64,000 nt of DNA from Streptomyces sp. NBC_00250 (GTDB lineage: Bacteria; Actinomycetota; Actinomycetes; Streptomycetales; Streptomycetaceae): the NCBI RefSeq assembly GCF_036192275.1, contig NZ_CP108088.1, positions 6,263,501-6,327,500 on the forward strand, given 5' to 3'. Shown here piece after piece: positions 33,609 to 42,260 of this stretch. The notes beneath the pieces were generated by a model. The model did no database searches, was not told the origin of the DNA, and saw only the letters and a list, made by a program, of their open reading frames with translations. The position numbers and the translations under genes are program-made. The first letter of the stretch is position 1. Every line of letters starts with the position of its first letter.

Positions 33609-34291
33609 CCGGCGGGAGGGCCACTGCCGTACCCCGCCGCCGGGCGGGGGGAGCCGCGAAGCGCCGTACCAAGGTCGCCGCCGCCCTGCTCGCCCTGCTG
33701 ACGCCGCCCGCGCTGGCCGGCTGCGGCATACAGAAGAGCGACGTCGTGGAGGCGGGCGGGGCGGCCACCCTCCATGTCCAGCCGATACTCGACAACCGGA
33801 TCGTGCTCTACTTCGTCGGCCCCGACGGCCGGTCGATGCCGGTGGCCCGCGATGTCGAGCAATCCGCCCCGGTGATCACCTCCCCGCCGGAGGGCTCGGG
33901 AGGCGCCGTCCCGTCGGACGTGTTCGGTCCGGACTACGAGGTGTCCCGCGACGAGCTGCGCCACGGCAAGATCGTCACGGACAAGATCCTCGCCATGCTC
34001 CTCGTCGGCCCCAAGGCGAACGAGACCGCGGCGGGCATCACCACCGCCCTGCCCGGGGTGGAGGGAGAGACTCCGACCGTGCTGCAGACCTCGAAGGGGA
34101 GCGCCTCGGCGGGGAACCCGGCGCGTCGGCTGATCTGGGTGCGGACGCCCTTCCCCGTCAAGAAGCTGTCGGAGGCGGGCGTCCACCAGCTGGTCTGCAC
34201 GACCGCCTACGCGGAGGACCCGGCAGGCCTGGTCGAGGTGTCGCTCAGCGGCCCGGACGGCATCCTGCCCACCGCCCGCTGCGACGGGTAG
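33605..34291 (+). CDS. Lipoprotein encoded with the two-component system
   Basis: A 228-residue lipoprotein: basic N-terminus (RRRAGGAAKRRTK), hydrophobic segment and lipobox LAGC with the cysteine near residue 40. The mature part (IVLYFVGPDGRSMPVARDVEQ, ILAMLLVGPKANE, GLVEVSLSG) resembles GerMN-type lipoproteins. GTG 33605 overlaps the kinase stop (GTGA). By position it is a candidate accessory protein that modulates the kinase from outside, as the lipoprotein CseA does in the CseBC system; this is inference. Confidence 0.78.
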   Translation: MTGGRATAVPRRRAGGAAKRRTKVAAALLALLTPPALAGCGIQKSDVVEAGGAATLHVQPILDNRIVLYFVGPDGRSMPVARDVEQSAPVITSPPEGSGGAVPSDVFGPDYEVSRDELRHGKIVTDKILAMLLVGPKANETAAGITTALPGVEGETPTVLQTSKGSASAGNPARRLIWVRTPFPVKKLSEAGVHQLVCTTAYAEDPAGLVEVSLSGPDGILPTARCDG

Positions 34292-34298
34292 CCGCGTC

Positions 34299-35129
34299 TC
34301 AGGCGGTCCGCAGATCGGCGAGGACCGCGTCGGTGAACGGCGGCCAGGCCTCGACCGCCCACGGCCCGAAGGGCCGGTCGGTGAGCGCCACGCACGCGGC
34401 CCGCGCGTCCGGGTCGACCCACAGGAACGTGCCGGACTGCCCGAAGTGTCCGAAGGTGCGCGGCGAGGACGTGGCGCCCGTCCAGTGCGGGGACTTGCCG
34501 TCGCGGATCTCGAAGCCCAGGCCCCAGTCGTTGGGCCGCTGGTGCCCGTAACCGGGCAGGATCCCGGTCAGACCGGGGTACGCGACGCTCATCACCTCCA
34601 GGACGGTGCGCGGGTCGAGCAGCCGCGGCGCCTGCACCTCGGCGGCGAACCGCACCAGATCGTCCACGGTCGACACGCCGTCCTTCGCGGGCGAACCCTC
34701 CAGGGTCGTCGACGTCATGCCGAGCGGCTCCAGGACCGCCTGGTGCAGATACTCGGCGAAGGGGATGTCCGTCGCCTTGGCGAGGTGGTCGCCGAGTGCC
34801 TCGAAGCCGGTGTTGGAGTAGATCCTGCGGGTGCCCGGAGCGGCCATGACCCGGTTCTCGTCGAAGGCGAGCCCCGAGGTGTGGGCGAGGAGGTGGCGCA
34901 CGGTCGAGCCCTCGGGCCCGGCCGGCTCGTCGAGGTCGATCGCCCCCTCCTCGTACGCGACGAGGACGGCGTACGCCGCGAGCGGCTTGGTGACCGAGGC
35001 GAGCGGGAAACGCCGCCCGGTGGGGCCGTGGGACCCGGCCAGGGTGCCGTCCGCGCGGACCACGGCGGCAGCCGCGGTGGGGACGGGCCAGTTCTCGATC
35101 GACGCCAGGCTCGGCACGCTGCTCTGCAT
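34299..35129 (-). CDS. Serine hydrolase of the beta-lactamase/penicillin-binding protein fold
   Basis: A 276-residue class C beta-lactamase-like protein with no signal peptide. The SxxK motif is ASVTKPL (Ser and Lys near residues 45-50), YSN appears in RIYSNTGFEALGDHL, and the third motif is HFGQSG in place of KTG. Such cytosolic members are mostly esterases or peptidases of unknown substrate. ATG 35129 is used because further upstream starts enter the MerR promoter. It is divergent from merR and convergent with the lipoprotein gene (7 bases apart). Confidence 0.87.
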   Translation of the reverse strand: MQSSVPSLASIENWPVPTAAAAVVRADGTLAGSHGPTGRRFPLASVTKPLAAYAVLVAYEEGAIDLDEPAGPEGSTVRHLLAHTSGLAFDENRVMAAPGTRRIYSNTGFEALGDHLAKATDIPFAEYLHQAVLEPLGMTSTTLEGSPAKDGVSTVDDLVRFAAEVQAPRLLDPRTVLEVMSVAYPGLTGILPGYGHQRPNDWGLGFEIRDGKSPHWTGATSSPRTFGHFGQSGTFLWVDPDARAACVALTDRPFGPWAVEAWPPFTDAVLADLRTA

Positions 35130-35143
35130 GGGGCCGAGCCTAC

Positions 35144-35174
35144 TTGCTTCGAGTGCACTCGAACGTTTTAGCGT
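35144..35174 (+). promoter_or_regulatory. MerR-type promoter with 19-bp spacer and internal palindrome
   Basis: TTGCTT (35144-35149) and TAGCGT (35169-35174) are spaced by 19 bases, the overlong spacing characteristic of MerR-activated promoters. A perfect 16-bp palindrome (TTCGAGTGCACTCGAA, 35148-35163) sits between the hexamers where MerR proteins bind. The MerR gene starts seven bases after the -10 box, so the transcript is nearly leaderless. Confidence 0.85.
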
Positions 35175-35181
35175 GGGGGGC

Positions 35182-35613
35182 ATGAGCGTGATGGCGAGCA
35201 CGAGTACGAGCACAGGCACGAGCGGCACCCGGATCCCCCGGACGCACTACACGATCAGCGAGGTCGCCGCCCTGACCGGCCTTTCGGCCCACACCCTGCG
35301 CTGGTACGAGCGGATCGGCCTCATGTCGCACGTCGACCGTTCGCACACCGGCCAGCGCCGCTTCACCGAGCGGGACCTGGGCTGGCTCGCCTTCGTCGGC
35401 AAGCTGCGGCTGACCGGAATGCCGGTCGCCGACATGGTCCGGTACGCCGAACTCGTCCGCGAGGGCGACCACACCCGCGACGCACGACGGGAACTCCTGG
35501 AGACCACCAGGCGGGACGTGCTCTCCCGGATCACCGAACTCCAGGACACGCTCGCCGTGCTCGACATCAAGATCAGCCACTACGGGACCGCAAGCGGAGG
35601 AACGCCTTCATGA
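35182..35613 (+). CDS. MerR-family regulator
   Basis: A 143-residue regulator with the MerR DNA-binding domain THYTISEVAALTGLSAHTLRWYERIGLMSHVDRSHTGQRRFTERDL and a coiled-coil dimerisation helix. No cysteine metal site is visible, so a metal sensor is unlikely; organic or redox effectors are more probable. ATG 35182 is chosen because it coincides with the expected transcription start; ATG 35191 is possible. Its stop overlaps the aldo/keto reductase start (ATGA, 35610-35613), so it likely controls its own operon through the 19-bp-spacer promoter. Confidence 0.92.
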   Translation: MSVMASTSTSTGTSGTRIPRTHYTISEVAALTGLSAHTLRWYERIGLMSHVDRSHTGQRRFTERDLGWLAFVGKLRLTGMPVADMVRYAELVREGDHTRDARRELLETTRRDVLSRITELQDTLAVLDIKISHYGTASGGTPS

Positions 35614-36635
35614 CCAGCGTGAGCAGGATCGACACCGTACGCCTCGGCGGCCAGGACGGACCCGAGATCGGCGTCCAGGGCTTCGGCGCCATGGGCATCA
35701 GCGAGTTCTACGGCGACACCGACGAGGCCGCCGCCCGCGACACCCTCGACGCGGCCCTGGAGGCCGGCGTCACCCTGATCGACACCGCCGACGTCTACGG
35801 CAGCGGCGCCAACGAGGAGTTCCTCGCCCCGTTCCTCGCCGCCCACCGCGACGAGGTCACCCTCGCCACCAAGTTCGCCATAGAGCGGCGCGCCGACGAC
35901 CCCACCTACCGGGCCGTCCGCAACGACCCGGCCTACATCAAGAAGGCCGCCGAGGACAGTCTGCGCCGGCTCGGCGTCGAGACCATCGACCTCTACTACA
36001 TGCACCGCCGCGACCCGGAGATCCCCTTCGCCGAGTCCGTCGGCGCCATGGCCGAACTCGTCCAGGAGGGCAAGGTCCGTCACCTGGGCCTCAGCGAGGT
36101 CACCGGACCCGAACTCCGCGAGGCCCACGCCGTCCACCCGATCGCCGCCCTCCAGTCGGAGTGGTCGCTCTTCTCCCGGGACGTGGAGCGCAGCGCCGTC
36201 GGCGCCGCCGCCGAACTCGGCGTGACCTTCGTGCCGTACTCGCCGCTCGGCCGCGGCTTCCTCACCGGAGCGTTCGCGGACGCCGCCAAGGACCTGTCGG
36301 GCGGCGACTTCCGCCAGTACCAGCCCCGGTTCACCGGCGAGAACGCGGAGCGGAACGCCGCCCTGCTCGACCCGGTCCGGAAGATCGCCGCCGCGCACGG
36401 CGCGACCCCGGCGCAGATCGCCCTCGCCTGGGTGCAGCAGCGGGCCTCCGTGCACGGCCTGACCGTCGTCCCGATCCCCGGCACCCGCAAGCGCTCCCGC
36501 CTGGAGGAGAACGCGGCCGCCACCCGCATCACCCTCACCGCCGCCGAACTGGCGGAGCTGGAGCCGATCGCCGGGCTGGTGGCGGGCGACCGCTACCCGG
36601 ACATGCGCTTCACGTCGGCGTCGCGCGAGGCCTGA
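35610..36635 (+). CDS. Aldo/keto reductase
   Basis: A 341-residue NADPH-dependent reductase of the AKR superfamily. The catalytic tetrad is visible: Asp58 and Tyr63 in LIDTADVYG, Lys88 in ATKF, His132 in YYMHRRDP. The cofactor loop is VPIPGTRKRSRLEENAAA. Ribosome binding site AGCGGAGG. It is coupled to the upstream MerR gene. Typical roles are detoxification of aldehydes and quinones. The following acyltransferase gene converges with 17 bases between stop codons. Confidence 0.93.
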   Translation: MTSVSRIDTVRLGGQDGPEIGVQGFGAMGISEFYGDTDEAAARDTLDAALEAGVTLIDTADVYGSGANEEFLAPFLAAHRDEVTLATKFAIERRADDPTYRAVRNDPAYIKKAAEDSLRRLGVETIDLYYMHRRDPEIPFAESVGAMAELVQEGKVRHLGLSEVTGPELREAHAVHPIAALQSEWSLFSRDVERSAVGAAAELGVTFVPYSPLGRGFLTGAFADAAKDLSGGDFRQYQPRFTGENAERNAALLDPVRKIAAAHGATPAQIALAWVQQRASVHGLTVVPIPGTRKRSRLEENAAATRITLTAAELAELEPIAGLVAGDRYPDMRFTSASREA

Positions 36636-36652
36636 GCCACCGGTCCCACGGG

Positions 36653-37870
36653 TCACGCGAGGCCCAGGGCGAAGACCGCGAACCCCGCCGCGAGCAGCCC
36701 CGCCAGGGTGCGGCGGCCCGGGCCGGTCTTCGCCCACGGGGACTCGAACCCGCGCGCGTACCGCCCGATCAGGACGAGCAGTCCCGCGAAGACCGGCATC
36801 CACGCCAGCCGGGCGAGGATCCAGCCGACCGAGTCGGGCGCCCCGACCAGGCCCGGGATCTCCCCGAGGTACGAGGCGGGGATCGCCGCGGTGAGCATCG
36901 CCGTCTGGTGCCAGCACAGGATCGTCATCGCCGAGAGGTTGACGACCACGACGGGCGCCCACAGCGCGGGCCGCTTCAGGAGCCTGCCGAGGCGGTCCCT
37001 GAGCAGGATCGCCGCGCCGCTCTGCGCGGCGGCGAGGGCGAGCACGAGCAGCGACGGCGGGTGCGAGTTGGTGCGGGCCTCGCCGGGGACGCCGACCATC
37101 GACGCCGGGTAGCCGAAGGCGAGCAGGAGGGCGGCGAAGAGCGCGGCCCCGCCGAGCAGCAGTGCCCAGGCGTGCCGCCTGGTGACCCGGCCCTCACCCC
37201 AGGAGACGCCGAGCTGATAGGCGAAGAGCCAACCGGGCAGGATGTTCAGGAGGCTCAGCCAGGACGGTACGGCGTCGGCGTACGGCCCGTACCGCAGGAA
37301 GTCGACGACGGCGACCGAGCCGAGCAGCGGGGCCGCGGCCCACACCCCGAGGCGGCGGGCCGCCCGTACGCACAGCGGGGTCAGCGCGGTGACCACCGTG
37401 TACACCCCGACGAACCAGAGCGGCTGGATCACGAGCGTGGACGCCGTCCGCAGGCTGTCGACGGGCACCCCGACCCCGAAGTGCAACACGGGGAGGAGCG
37501 CCGCCCAGACGGCGGTGACACCGAGGACGGGGCGGCCGAGCCGGGCGAGGCGGCCCTTGAGCCACTCACCCGTGGAGCCCTTCCTGCGCCGGTAGGAGAG
37601 CACCGAGGCGTAGCCGCCGACGAGGAAGAAGATCCCCAGCATCTGCAGGACCCAGCTGACCGGTGCGAGACCCGCGAACGTACCCAGCGGGCTGGCGTTG
37701 TGGATCGCGCCGTCGGAGGAGAGCGTGAAGCCGCCGAGCAGCCAGTGCCCGGTGGGCACGGCGAGCAGCGCCAGGGCGCGCAGCCCGTCGATCGCCCGGT
37801 CGCGGTGGGCGGGGGTGCCCGACTCGATCTTCCGGGCCGTGCGGCGGGCCATGGTCGTGAGGGTGCTCAT
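36653..37870 (-). CDS. Acyltransferase family 3 membrane protein
   Basis: A 405-residue protein with about ten hydrophobic segments. The family signature is in the first third: RDRAIDGLRALALLAVPTGHWLLGG, followed by QMLGIFFLVGGYASVLSYRRRKG. Relatives O-acetylate or O-acylate glycans, antibiotics or lipids at the membrane. Its ATG overlaps the stop of the upstream DUF1023 hydrolase (ATGA), so both belong to one operon. The substrate is unknown. Confidence 0.87.
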   Translation of the reverse strand: MSTLTTMARRTARKIESGTPAHRDRAIDGLRALALLAVPTGHWLLGGFTLSSDGAIHNASPLGTFAGLAPVSWVLQMLGIFFLVGGYASVLSYRRRKGSTGEWLKGRLARLGRPVLGVTAVWAALLPVLHFGVGVPVDSLRTASTLVIQPLWFVGVYTVVTALTPLCVRAARRLGVWAAAPLLGSVAVVDFLRYGPYADAVPSWLSLLNILPGWLFAYQLGVSWGEGRVTRRHAWALLLGGAALFAALLLAFGYPASMVGVPGEARTNSHPPSLLVLALAAAQSGAAILLRDRLGRLLKRPALWAPVVVVNLSAMTILCWHQTAMLTAAIPASYLGEIPGLVGAPDSVGWILARLAWMPVFAGLLVLIGRYARGFESPWAKTGPGRRTLAGLLAAGFAVFALGLA

Positions 37871-38847
37871 CGGACGTCCCCCTCGGCGATCGCGGCGAAG
37901 GCACGCAGGGAGGCGGTGCCGGGCGCGAAGTAGCCGCCGTGGCCGGCCGCGTCGTCGGCCGCGATCCGACGGGCCCCGAAGGCCGGATCGGCGGGGTCGG
38001 CGCCGTGTCCGAGGTCCCCGACCTCGACGTTCGGGACCCGGTCGATCCAGTCGGTCGGATCCTTCGCCGCCCAGACGCGGGCGGAGGTGCCGAGCTCGTC
38101 GACGTTCTCGGCGCGCATCCCGGGGGAGCCGAAGACCACCAGGTCCTTGGCCTTCAGATCGTGGGCGGCGAGGCCGCAGACCACGGAGCCGTAGCTGTGA
38201 CAGAACACGGACGGCTCGGCCGCCCCGACGGCCGCGAGACCGTCCGTGAACCGGGTGAGCCGGTCCGCACCCGCCTCGGCGAGCCGGCCGGTGGCCGCGT
38301 CCAGACCGACACCGACCGGGGTCGTGTACCCGGCCCAGGCGACGACCGCCGTACGGCCGTCGGTCGCCCGGCGCAGGGAGGCCGCCATGTCCGTGAGCGG
38401 CCGCAGGCGGCCCGCGTCGATGTCGGATCCGGGCACGATCACCGCCACGTGCTCGGCCCGCGCCAGGTCCCCGTACACCAGGGCCACCTGACCCCGGCCG
38501 CGGGCGTCGTGGGCGAGGACCCGCGCCTCGCCGAACGCCCCCTGCGTGGCCCGGGCGTTGGCCTCGTACCGCAGCTCCAGGGGCGCCCCGTCGAGGTTCC
38601 CGACGACCGTCGGGTGGGTCCGGGCCAGCTCCCGCTGTCGTACCGGGCTCAGCCCGGCGAAGAACCTCGCCACCCCGGCCGGGTCCATCCGCTCGGGGTC
38701 CGGCAGCCCCGCCGCCCGCCACTCCGCCGTCCCGGCCGGCGCCCCGGTCACGGCCTCCTGGCTGTCACCGGACGCCCAGCCGGCCGTCCCGCCGATCACG
38801 GTGGTCACCAGGGCCGCGGTGATCAGGGTCCTCGAAATGCGGCGCAT
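37867..38847 (-). CDS. Secreted alpha/beta hydrolase, DUF1023 family (paralogue 1)
   Basis: A 326-residue protein with a signal peptide (MRRISRTLITAALVTTVIGGTAGWASG). The hydrolase core contains the nucleophile motif FCHSYGSVVCGLAA, preceded by VIVPGSDIDAGRL and AWAGYTTPVGVGLDAATGRLA, all hallmarks of DUF1023. Function of the family is not established. ATG 38847 follows GGGAGGGC. A second copy of the same family lies at 42261-43484. It is coupled to an acyltransferase gene. Confidence 0.87.
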   Translation of the reverse strand: MRRISRTLITAALVTTVIGGTAGWASGDSQEAVTGAPAGTAEWRAAGLPDPERMDPAGVARFFAGLSPVRQRELARTHPTVVGNLDGAPLELRYEANARATQGAFGEARVLAHDARGRGQVALVYGDLARAEHVAVIVPGSDIDAGRLRPLTDMAASLRRATDGRTAVVAWAGYTTPVGVGLDAATGRLAEAGADRLTRFTDGLAAVGAAEPSVFCHSYGSVVCGLAAHDLKAKDLVVFGSPGMRAENVDELGTSARVWAAKDPTDWIDRVPNVEVGDLGHGADPADPAFGARRIAADDAAGHGGYFAPGTASLRAFAAIAEGDVR

Positions 38848-39158
38848 GGGGTCGCCCTCCCTCTCCGGTATTCGCTCGTTCGCTGGCGAGAGGAAGGTAG
38901 GAAGACGACGGGTGACGGCACGTCACACCGGGGAGCCAACTCCGTTCCGATACCGGGGTAGGGGGTGGAGGAGCAGGCAACACCAGGCGGGGGGTGGGGT
39001 TTTCCCCCGGGGGCCGGCAGGTGTGGGGGACGGTTCGTGCAGGTGGGGCGCGGCCCACGCGCGCGCGTGGGCGGGCACGGCCAGGTCGTGTCCGGGAAGC
39101 AGCGCCGTCTGCCCGCGGGCCGGGCGGGACTCTCCGGGCACGACCTAGGTGTCGGTCG
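38848..39158. other. Intergenic region between DUF1023 and response regulator genes
   Basis: This 311-base gap holds the upstream region of the DUF1023 gene and the 3' flank of the response regulator. Its main structure is the long hairpin at 39083-39146. The remaining sequence is GC-rich with no recognisable gene or operator. Confidence 0.5.
39083..39146 (-). terminator. Large hairpin after the NarL-type response regulator
   Basis: Outer arms 39083-39095 and 39134-39146 pair at 12 of 13 positions, with a GC-rich inner segment able to fold further. It lies 12 bases beyond the response regulator stop codon on the reverse strand. Confidence 0.6.
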
Positions 39159-39839
39159 TCAGGACGTGCCCGGGGTCACGAGGCCCGACTCGTACGCGAA
39201 GACCACCGCCTGCGCCCGGTCGCGCAGGTCCAGCTTGGCGAGGACGCGGCCGATGTGGGTCTTCACCGTCTGCTCGGCGAGGACGAGATGGTCCGCGATC
39301 TCCTGGTTCGACAGGCCGCGGGCGATGAGCTCCAGGACCTCGGTCTCGCGCGGGGTGAGACCGTTCAGGCGCAGCGCCGTGGTGTCCTTGCGCGGCGCCG
39401 GCCGGGAGGCGGCGAAGTCGGCGATCAGCCGCCGGGTCACGGACGGGGCGAGCAGCGCCTCGCCCGCCGCCACCACCCGTACCGCCGCGATCAGGTCCGC
39501 CGGCGGCGCGTCCTTCAGGAGGAAGCCGGACGCGCCGGCGCGCAGCGCCTCGTACACGTAGTCGTCCACGTCGAAGGTGGTCAGCATCAGCACCTTCGGC
39601 CGGTGGGTGACCCCGGCCGGCGGGTGGAGGATCTCCCGGGCGGCGGCGAGCCCGTCCAGCTCCGGCATCCGTACGTCCATGAGGACCACGTCCGGGTGCG
39701 TCGAGCGTGCCACGTCGACGCCCTGCCGCCCGTCCGGGGCCTCGCCCACGACGTCGATGTCGGGTTGCGCGGCGAGCAGCGCGGCGAAACCGGCCCGCAC
39801 CATGGCCTGGTCGTCGACGATGATCACGCGGATGGTCAC
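39159..39839 (-). CDS. NarL/LuxR-type response regulator
   Basis: A 226-residue regulator. The receiver has Asp9-Asp10 and phosphoacceptor Asp55 (VLMDVRMPE), and the C-terminal LuxR helix-turn-helix is LTPRETEVLELIARGLSNQEIADHLVLAEQTVKTHI. GTG 39839 overlaps the stop of the upstream sensor kinase (GTGA), so it is coupled to it. Targets are unknown. A large hairpin follows. Confidence 0.95.
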   Translation of the reverse strand: MTIRVIIVDDQAMVRAGFAALLAAQPDIDVVGEAPDGRQGVDVARSTHPDVVLMDVRMPELDGLAAAREILHPPAGVTHRPKVLMLTTFDVDDYVYEALRAGASGFLLKDAPPADLIAAVRVVAAGEALLAPSVTRRLIADFAASRPAPRKDTTALRLNGLTPRETEVLELIARGLSNQEIADHLVLAEQTVKTHIGRVLAKLDLRDRAQAVVFAYESGLVTPGTS

Positions 39840-41194
39840 TCGGAGTCCTTGGCGGTCGGGGTCGGATGCGTCGCCGCCGAGGGCATCGGGTCCGGGGTCA
39901 GCGGCAGCCGCGCGGCGACCCGGAAGCCGCCGTCGGGCAGCGGCCCGGTGTCGAGCGAGCCGCCCGTCAACCGTACGCGCTCCCGCATGCCGACGAGCCC
40001 GTGCCCGGTGCCGGACGCGCCGCGCTCGACCGCGGAATCCGCCTCCGTGGAGGGCCCGTTGACGACGAGGACCGTCAGCCATCCCTCGTCCGCCCGGATC
40101 GACACCCGGGTCGACGCCCCCGGCGCGTGCCGGACGATGTTCGCGAGCGCCTCCTGCACGATCCGGTACGCCGACAGGTCCACCGCCTGCGGTACGTCCC
40201 CGAGGTCGGCGGCCAGCCGCAGCTCGGCCGGCACTCCGGCCCGTACGGTCGCCTCGACCAGCTGCTGGACCCGGTCCAGGCCCGGTTGCGGGGCCCGCTC
40301 GCCCTCGCTGCCGTCACTGCGCAGCACCGAGAGCAGCCGTCGCATCTCGGCGAGCGACTCGCGCGCGCTCGCCGCGATCGAGGTGAACTCCTCGCGGGCC
40401 GCGTCGGGGAGGTCGGGGATGCGGTACGGGGCCGAGTCGGCCTGCACGGTGATCACGGACATGTGGTGGGCCACGACGTCGTGCAGCTCGCGCGCGATCC
40501 TGGCCCGCTCCTCCAGGAGGGTGCGGCGGGCGCGTTCGGCCTCGCTGATGGTCTCCTGCTCGACGAGCCGCCGCTGGGCGTCGCCACGCGCGCGTACCGC
40601 CGAGGTGAGGAGGAGCAGCACCCCGCTGAGGACCAGCAGCAGGGTGTGGAGGCTGGTGTACCCGGACGGCTTGAAGACCTCCAGGACGTACCCGGCGGCG
40701 CCGGTCGCCAGCCAGACGCCGAACAGCGCCCGGCGGGACTCGCGCAGCCCGAGCGCGATCATCAGCGCGCAGTAGCCGATGACGATCGGCGGGGTCCAGG
40801 GCCAGAATTCGGCGCGTGGGCCGTCCGCGGCGAGCAGCACGACCGCGCCGAGCACATCGGCGGCGAAGATGACCCACCAGGCCTGCAGGGGACGGGCGAC
40901 AGCGAGCAGCAGCGGCGCGGTCTGCGCGGTGGCGACGGCTCCCGCGAGGCCGCCGTTGACGCCGTAGTCCCCGGCGAGCAGCAGGATCGTGCTGGGCAGG
41001 AGCGAGGCGACGAAGGCGAGGGCGACGACGTACGGCAGCAGCCGCACCCACCGTGAGGAGGCGTCGGCGAAGAGGGGCGCCCCCGGTGTGGTGGGGGTGG
41101 TGAGCGCGGTCCCGAGCCCCTGGAGCATCTCGCGTGTCCGGGTGCTGAGCTGTCGGAGGGTGGGCGGCAGCTCGTGCCGCGGTTCGGTAGCCAT
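39836..41194 (-). CDS. DesK/NarX-type sensor histidine kinase (HisKA_3)
   Basis: A 452-residue kinase with about five to six transmembrane helices in residues 50-210 and no large external domain, which suggests sensing of the membrane. The dimerisation motif is RARIARELHDVVAHHMSVI with the phosphoacceptor in ELHDVVAHH; the ATPase domain has YRIVQEALANIVRHA and HGLVGMRERV. ATG 41194 is used, with a weak ribosome binding site. Partner response regulator downstream. Confidence 0.93.
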   Translation of the reverse strand: MATEPRHELPPTLRQLSTRTREMLQGLGTALTTPTTPGAPLFADASSRWVRLLPYVVALAFVASLLPSTILLLAGDYGVNGGLAGAVATAQTAPLLLAVARPLQAWWVIFAADVLGAVVLLAADGPRAEFWPWTPPIVIGYCALMIALGLRESRRALFGVWLATGAAGYVLEVFKPSGYTSLHTLLLVLSGVLLLLTSAVRARGDAQRRLVEQETISEAERARRTLLEERARIARELHDVVAHHMSVITVQADSAPYRIPDLPDAAREEFTSIAASARESLAEMRRLLSVLRSDGSEGERAPQPGLDRVQQLVEATVRAGVPAELRLAADLGDVPQAVDLSAYRIVQEALANIVRHAPGASTRVSIRADEGWLTVLVVNGPSTEADSAVERGASGTGHGLVGMRERVRLTGGSLDTGPLPDGGFRVAARLPLTPDPMPSAATHPTPTAKDSE

Positions 41195-41301
41195 GACCAG
41201 CTCAGGGTAGGCAGGGGGCCGGGCCCCCGACGTCATACCGGGGACCGGGCTCGCACCTGATACCGGGGTATGACGCCGGGGCGCGGTCGCGCACCGTCCG
41301 G

Positions 41302-42195
41302 CTACAGCTCCGCGAGGAGTTCCGCTTTCTTCGCCGAGAACTCCTCGTCCGTCACCAGTCCCGCCTGGTGCAGTTCACCCAGGTGCCGAATCCTTTCGGC
41401 GACGGCCCCGGGAGCCGCGACACGAGCGGGCACGCGGTCCGAGGTCCTGATCGCCGCGAGGACCGCCGCCGCGAAGGGGAGCGACAGGTGCACCGGCCCG
41501 TAACCGAGGCCGAAGACGACGGAGGAGGGGTCCCGGTCGGCCTGGGACGCCCGGGGTTCGCCGCCCCGCGGCACCAGACGCAGATGCCCGTCGAGGACGT
41601 CCGGCGAGCGCCACTCGACCCCGCACAGGTCCCGTACGTGGAAGAACTGGTCACCCGCCTTCCACTTCTCCGAGGACGCCCCCGTCCAGGACCAGCGGAA
41701 CGCGACCTCCGACTGCCCGTCGAAGCTCGCCTTCCCGTCGTACGCCTTGAAGGACTGCGGACCCTGCGGCGGCGCCACGAGGAAACGGTCGGCGGGCGTC
41801 ACGTCGGCGGCGCCCGGCAGGTCGGGATCGCCCGACGGCTCCTCGGTGTACGGGCTCCGCCGTGCGACGCCCGCACGCAGCTCGTCCCGGTAGTACTCGG
41901 CGAGCGTCTCGCGGTCCGCCGGGAGCACCAGGCGGTACGGATCGCAGTTCTCCGCGAGCTGCCCGGCGGCCGCCTCCATCAGCGGATCGGCGCCCGGTCT
42001 CGGCACGGCGTGCAGCACGACGGTGCCCCGCTTGCCGGGCGAGAGCGTCACCGACGCCAGCGCCTCGTGCGGTACTCGTCGTTCGCGCAGCGCGTTGAAC
42101 AGCCTTGGCGCACGGTTCCCCCGGTCGAAGCGGATGACGAGGGCGTCACTCTCGAACTCCCAGGTGGCATGAATTCCGGCCAGCACATCACCCAT
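41302..42195 (-). CDS. DUF4429 protein with C-terminal SHOCT motif
   Basis: A 297-residue cytoplasmic protein. The N-terminal DUF4429 part is MGDVLAGIHATWEFESDALVIRFDRGNRAPRLFNALRERRVP, with a second half-repeat around residues 155-240, and it ends in the SHOCT motif (IRHLGELHQAGLVTDEEFSAKKAELLAEL). SHOCT domains occur at protein ends and are thought to aid oligomerisation. ATG 42195 has GAGG a few bases before it; ATG 42204 is possible. No function is known. Confidence 0.82.
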   Translation of the reverse strand: MGDVLAGIHATWEFESDALVIRFDRGNRAPRLFNALRERRVPHEALASVTLSPGKRGTVVLHAVPRPGADPLMEAAAGQLAENCDPYRLVLPADRETLAEYYRDELRAGVARRSPYTEEPSGDPDLPGAADVTPADRFLVAPPQGPQSFKAYDGKASFDGQSEVAFRWSWTGASSEKWKAGDQFFHVRDLCGVEWRSPDVLDGHLRLVPRGGEPRASQADRDPSSVVFGLGYGPVHLSLPFAAAVLAAIRTSDRVPARVAAPGAVAERIRHLGELHQAGLVTDEEFSAKKAELLAEL

Positions 42196-42260
42196 ACGCC
42201 TCATCGTAAGCGGCGTGTGCCCGCGCGTCGCCCCCGTGATAGGTCCCGAAATTACGTGAT

